Positions 60,233 to 64,000 of a stretch of DNA of 64,000 bases are shown one piece after another. The first letter of the stretch is position 1. The number at the start of each line of letters is the position of its first letter. The stretch covers positions 14,775 through 78,774 of the forward strand of contig CAYQQK010000007.1 of NCBI GenBank assembly GCA_964420065.1. The letters are read 5' to 3'. Origin of the DNA: CAYQQK01 sp964420065 (lineage in GTDB: Bacteria; Bacillota; Dethiobacteria; DTU022). Below the pieces are notes generated by a model. The model ran no database searches. It worked only from the letters and a program-made list of their open reading frames with translations, and was not told the DNA's origin. The position numbers and the translations under genes are program-made.

Positions 60233-63200
60233 ATGCGCACCAACTTTGATTTTTTAAAGAAGGATCCCCGGTTTGAACCCTTCGCCGGGGCAGCCGTCTC
60301 GGCTGAGCGTGTAATGTCTATTTCACCGGCCCTAGCTGCAGCCGCCGGCCGTACCGCTTTGGAAATCGCCGTGAAATGGATGTACAGCGCCGATGATTTC
60401 CTTAGCTTACCCTATGATGATAAGCTGGTCACCCTTATCAGCGGAGAAAATTTTAAGGATTTGCTTCCTCTTGGAATGATGGCTAAACTTGACTATTTGC
60501 GCCGGGTCGGTAATAACGCTGCCCACAATCCGAAAAGCATCAATCGCGATCAAGCAGTATTGGTCCTTCAAAATCTCCATAGTTTTCTTGACTTCGTGGC
60601 CTACTGTTACAGCGCTGATTATGAAGAGACATCCTTTAACGAGGCTTTACTGGAACAAAAACCGGAGATAGCGGCTGTACCCCTTATATCCTCAGCAGAA
60701 GAGTTGGATTTTCAGGCATTACTCGACATAAACCAACCTCATCGCGAAGAATTAACTGCTAAACGGGAAGAACAGCTTAGGCAAGGCTATACCGTCAAGC
60801 CCATGGATATGACGGAGGCTCAGACTCGCAAGGCTTACATTGACACTATGCTCCAGGATGCCGGCTGGGAGCGAGGTGCCAATTGGGTGGACGAATACCC
60901 TATTGACGAGATGCCCAACAAGTCTGGTTTTGGTTATGCTGACTATGTCCTGTTGGGAGACAATGGCTTGCCTTTAGCGGTCATCGAGGCCAAGCGCACC
61001 AGCGTCAATGTGGAGAAAGGCCGCCAACAAGCGGTGCTGTACGCTAATTTTCTGGAGAAGAAATTCAAACAGCGACCAATTATCTTTCTGACCAATGGCT
61101 ATGAGACTCGTTTTTGGGATGATAGGCATTATCCGGAGCGACAAGTATCAGGCATCTATTCCAAACGAGATTTAGAGAAGTATTTTAATATAATCAAGGA
61201 TCGCGTTCCACTGAAGGGTGTACGCATCAGTGATGAAATATCCGATCGCTACTACCAAAAAGAAGCGATCCAGGCTATTTGTGATGCTTTTGATGAACGC
61301 AACCGACGAAAGGCCTTGCTTGTTATGGCCACCGGCAGCGGTAAGACCAGGACAATTATTTCCTTGGCCGATGGGCTGATCCGCCATGGCTGGGTGAAGA
61401 ACCTGCTGTTTTTGGCCGACCGCAATGCTCTTGTGACTCAGGCCAAACGAGCATTTCATAATCTGATGCCCAACCTCTCCCTTTGCAATCTTACCGAAGA
61501 CAAAGAAGAGGCCAATGCCCGCGCCGTATTTTCTACCTATCAGACAATGATAAACTGCATTGATGCCACGCGGGATGATAAAGGCGATCGTCTTTTTACG
61601 CCGGGGTATTTTGACCTTATTGTCATCGATGAGGCCCATCGCAGCATCTACAATAAATACAAAGACATTTTTACCTATTTTGACGCCCTGCTGGTTGGAC
61701 TCACTGCTACTCCCAAAGATGATATTGATAAAAATACATACAGCATCTTTGACCTGGAAAGCGGTGTTCCCACTTATGGCTATGAGCTGGCCCAGGCAGT
61801 GCAGGATGGCTATCTGGTAGACTTTATCTCCGTTGAAACCAAACTAAAGTTCATGACAGAAGGTATTGCCTATGATGAACTGTCACCGGAAGAGCAAGAA
61901 GAATACGAGAATACCTTCGTCGATGAGGACGGCAACCTACCAGCGGCTATTGATTCCAGTGCTCTCAACCAATGGATTTTTAATAGCGATACCATCAGAA
62001 AGGCATTAAATACCCTGATGACTCACGGCCAGAGGGTAGAATTTGGCGAGAAAATCGGCAAGACGATCATCTTCGCCAAGAACCATAACCATGCGGAGAA
62101 ATTATTGGAGGTATGGAATCAGGAATACCCGGATTATCATGCTCACTACGCCCGGGTAATCGATAATTATACCAACTATGCCCAAAGCCTGATTGATGAT
62201 TTCTCCGAAAAGAAGAAGATGCCCCAGATCGCTATTTCAGTGGACATGCTCGATACCGGTATCGATGTGCCGGAAATCCTCAATTTGTTGTTTTTCAAGA
62301 AAGTTATGAGCCGGGCCAAGTTTTGGCAGATGATCGGCCGGGGCACCCGCCTCTGTGAAGGATTGATTGATGGAAAGGGCAAAGAGCAATTCTATATCTT
62401 TGATCTCTGCGGCAACTTTGAATTCTTCCGCTTGCACGGCAAAGGGCATGAAGCAAAAGTGGCAGTCACCCTGCAGGAACGGATCTTTAACACAAAAGTA
62501 GAGATAGTTTACAAGTTGCAGGATCTAGGCTTTCAAACTGAAGGGTTACAGGCTTATCGCAAGGAACTGGTGCAGGCTTTATTGGAACAGGTGAGGGCGC
62601 TTCCCCGGGATAATTTTGGTGTTAAACAACACCTTCGTTTTATTGATAAATTTCAGAGCGAAGAAGACTTTGTCGCCTTAACATATGAGAATACCTTGCA
62701 AATTGCCGAGCATATGGCGCCGCTGATCTTGCCTTCAAAGGAGGATCCTTCCGCTACCCGTTTTGATCAGCTGATTTATCAGATTGAACTGGCAATACTT
62801 GCAGAAAAGAACTTTAAACGGGCAAAAAATGATGTGCTGAATAAGGCCAACGAGCTCACCAAGTACGGCGCCATTCCGGTTATCGCTCAGCAAAAGGACT
62901 TGTTGGAGCAGATCGTCCACAACGATTATCTGGAAAGAGCCGGCATGATGGACTATGAGGATGTCCGCATTAAACTGCGTGATTTAATCAAGTTTATTCC
63001 CGAAAAGGACCGCTATCGTTACGACACGGACTTTACCGATGATATCCTCAGTATGGAAGTGAAAGAATCCCAGCTGAACAACGATGATCTGGCCCAATAC
63101 AAGAAAAAAGTGAATTATTATATCTTGCAGCACCAGGACGTTCCTGCAATTGCCAAGTTAAAAGGGAATCGGCCTTTGACACCGGATGATATAAAATCAC

Positions 63201-63553
63201 TGGAACAGATCCTCTGGAATGAGCTGGGTACCAAGGAGCAGTATGATGCCCAATACGGAGAAACACCGCTGGGTGAGTTGGTGCGATCGATAGTAGGATT
63301 GGATCACAAAGCAGCAAATGATGCTTTTTCTAAATTTCTCAGCGATACAATGTTGGATAGCGGGCAGATGTACTTTGTGCGGCAGATTGTAAACTACATC
63401 GTGAAGAACGGCGTGATGAAGGATTTGTCAATCTTGCAGGAAAGTCCCTTTACAGATCAGGGCGGCATCAGCGAGCTCTTTGATGATGTGGCGGTGTTCA
63501 TGCATTTACGGGCTGTGATTGACGGGATCAATAGAAATGCCATGGTAGCGTGA
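60233..63553 (+). CDS. hsdR: Type I restriction endonuclease subunit
   Basis: Translocase and nuclease of the type I complex, 1106 residues. An N-terminal DUF4145-like domain (about 5-130) is followed by the PD-(D/E)xK nuclease region GYADYVLLGD ... LAVIEAKRTS near 240-265. Superfamily 2 helicase motifs: MATGSGKTRTI, VIDEAHRSIYNKY, LVGLTATPK, and QMIGRGTRLCEG. The C-terminal region is helical. ATG 60233 (AGGTG upstream) is favoured over GTG 60224. It completes the hsdM-hsdS-orfX-hsdR operon. Confidence 0.96.
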   Translation: MRTNFDFLKKDPRFEPFAGAAVSAERVMSISPALAAAAGRTALEIAVKWMYSADDFLSLPYDDKLVTLISGENFKDLLPLGMMAKLDYLRRVGNNAAHNPKSINRDQAVLVLQNLHSFLDFVAYCYSADYEETSFNEALLEQKPEIAAVPLISSAEELDFQALLDINQPHREELTAKREEQLRQGYTVKPMDMTEAQTRKAYIDTMLQDAGWERGANWVDEYPIDEMPNKSGFGYADYVLLGDNGLPLAVIEAKRTSVNVEKGRQQAVLYANFLEKKFKQRPIIFLTNGYETRFWDDRHYPERQVSGIYSKRDLEKYFNIIKDRVPLKGVRISDEISDRYYQKEAIQAICDAFDERNRRKALLVMATGSGKTRTIISLADGLIRHGWVKNLLFLADRNALVTQAKRAFHNLMPNLSLCNLTEDKEEANARAVFSTYQTMINCIDATRDDKGDRLFTPGYFDLIVIDEAHRSIYNKYKDIFTYFDALLVGLTATPKDDIDKNTYSIFDLESGVPTYGYELAQAVQDGYLVDFISVETKLKFMTEGIAYDELSPEEQEEYENTFVDEDGNLPAAIDSSALNQWIFNSDTIRKALNTLMTHGQRVEFGEKIGKTIIFAKNHNHAEKLLEVWNQEYPDYHAHYARVIDNYTNYAQSLIDDFSEKKKMPQIAISVDMLDTGIDVPEILNLLFFKKVMSRAKFWQMIGRGTRLCEGLIDGKGKEQFYIFDLCGNFEFFRLHGKGHEAKVAVTLQERIFNTKVEIVYKLQDLGFQTEGLQAYRKELVQALLEQVRALPRDNFGVKQHLRFIDKFQSEEDFVALTYENTLQIAEHMAPLILPSKEDPSATRFDQLIYQIELAILAEKNFKRAKNDVLNKANELTKYGAIPVIAQQKDLLEQIVHNDYLERAGMMDYEDVRIKLRDLIKFIPEKDRYRYDTDFTDDILSMEVKESQLNNDDLAQYKKKVNYYILQHQDVPAIAKLKGNRPLTPDDIKSLEQILWNELGTKEQYDAQYGETPLGELVRSIVGLDHKAANDAFSKFLSDTMLDSGQMYFVRQIVNYIVKNGVMKDLSILQESPFTDQGGISELFDDVAVFMHLRAVIDGINRNAMVA

Positions 63554-63618
63554 GGTATAGATTATCAAAATATGTTTTTGTGACTCTTTAGTGAAAGAAG
63601 TATGAGGAGATGTAAAAG

Positions 63619-64000
63619 ATGGGGGATATCAATTTATTTTCACTAAACGAGAAAGTAACGCAATTATCACCGAGCTCTTTTCAACTGGAACGAGAGTTGC
63701 AAATGTTGATTGAAAAAAACATGGATGCATTCTTTGGAGTAACATTTTTACAATCAGAATTCAGCATTCCTAATGGACGCATTGATAGCTTGGGAATTGA
63801 TGAAAACAATTGTCCAGTTATATTTGAATACAAACGGAGCCAAAATGAAAATGTAATCAATCAAGGATTATTTTATCTTGACTGGTTAATGGATCACAAG
63901 GCGGAATTCAAGCTCTTGACTATTGAAAAATTAGGCATGGACGTCGCCAATAAAATTGATTGGTCTATACCCTGTGTTATATGCATAGCAAATGATTTTA
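63619..64000 (+). CDS. PD-(D/E)xK nuclease-like protein (3' partial)
   Basis: 127 residues visible, then the window ends. PNGRIDSLGIDENNCPVIFEYKRSQN contains a D-x(n)-E-x-K nuclease pattern (quoted only as RIDSLGID and PVIFEYKRS). The layout FFGVTFLQSEF, GRIDSLGID, LFYLDWLMDHK resembles the N-terminal half of DUF5655-domain proteins related to NucS-type nucleases. ATG 63619 follows GAGGAGATG. It lies 65 nt after hsdR in the same direction and may be an extra component of the defence locus. Confidence 0.72.
   Translation, partial: MGDINLFSLNEKVTQLSPSSFQLERELQMLIEKNMDAFFGVTFLQSEFSIPNGRIDSLGIDENNCPVIFEYKRSQNENVINQGLFYLDWLMDHKAEFKLLTIEKLGMDVANKIDWSIPCVICIANDF

Overview
The window looks like one stretch of a moderately GC-rich, anaerobic, endospore-forming Firmicute of the Clostridia type. 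A Spo0E-type phosphatase points to sporulation. The metabolism is anaerobic: ferredoxin-linked indolepyruvate oxidoreductase, citrate lyase, class II B12-dependent ribonucleotide reductase, a radical-SAM aminomutase and selenium/molybdenum hydroxylase accessory genes. The genus cannot be fixed from sequence alone. Start codons are often GTG or TTG behind strong GGAGG sites. A 100-base run of N at 55287-55386 is a scaffold gap, and the sequence right of it is clearly more AT-rich.

Layout. 1-1.9 kb: 3' part of recD. 1.9-4.4 kb: a promoter, a D-Ala-D-Ala ligase-like gene and a lysine-2,3-aminomutase-like radical SAM gene. 4.5-8.0 kb: dihydroorotase-type amidohydrolase, CpsB-type PHP phosphoesterase, galE. 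8.3-8.5 kb: a tRNA-Leu unit on the minus strand with its own promoter and terminator. 8.7-12.4 kb: MmgE/PrpD dehydratase, Fe-S protein and fumarate-reductase-like flavoprotein. 12.4-17.5 kb, minus strand: citD-citE-citF-citC-citXG, separated from the flavoprotein by an 18-bp inverted-repeat element. 17.5-24.8 kb: phosphodiester glycosidase pair, sodium:solute symporter, iorBA, ferredoxin-nitroreductase, thioredoxin. 24.8-27.7 kb: DUF2512 protein, azlCD, pyrB. 28.0-28.5 kb: five tRNA genes behind a near-consensus promoter. 28.8-31.4 kb: TypA-like GTPase, an exporter remnant and a NifX-like protein. 31.5-35.0 kb: yqeB, xdhC-like, ModE-like regulator, yqeC-mocA fusion. 35.3-40.9 kb: oppABCDF. 40.9-43.9 kb, minus strand: DUF5317, HD-GYP, two very small genes and a conserved hypothetical. 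44.0-46.2 kb: nrdJ. 46.6-49.6 kb: a tiny basic gene, serA, FmdB zinc ribbon, MEDS sensor protein, Spo0E-like phosphatase. 49.8-55.1 kb: pyrG, a P-loop protein, purF and the ATP-pyrophosphatase half of GMP synthetase. 55.2-55.4 kb: 24-bp tandem repeat and gap. 55.4-64 kb: truncated TauE/SafE gene, TetR-type regulator, decayed transposase, and a type I restriction-modification operon (HTH-hsdM-hsdS-orfX-hsdR) followed by a partial nuclease-like gene.

How it fits together. The 8.7-24.8 kb part reads as organic-acid catabolism: a dehydratase and enoate-reductase-like pair beside citrate cleavage, with a carboxylate-type symporter and a ferredoxin-linked keto-acid oxidoreductase nearby. The strongest candidates for something undescribed are the PrpD/Fe-S/flavoprotein trio (possible aconitate or methylaconitate reduction), the citrate lyase ligase that lacks its nucleotidyltransferase motif, the MEDS-Spo0E couple with Spo0A-box-like sites, the HD-GYP operon with two tiny genes, and the extra gene inside the type I restriction operon.
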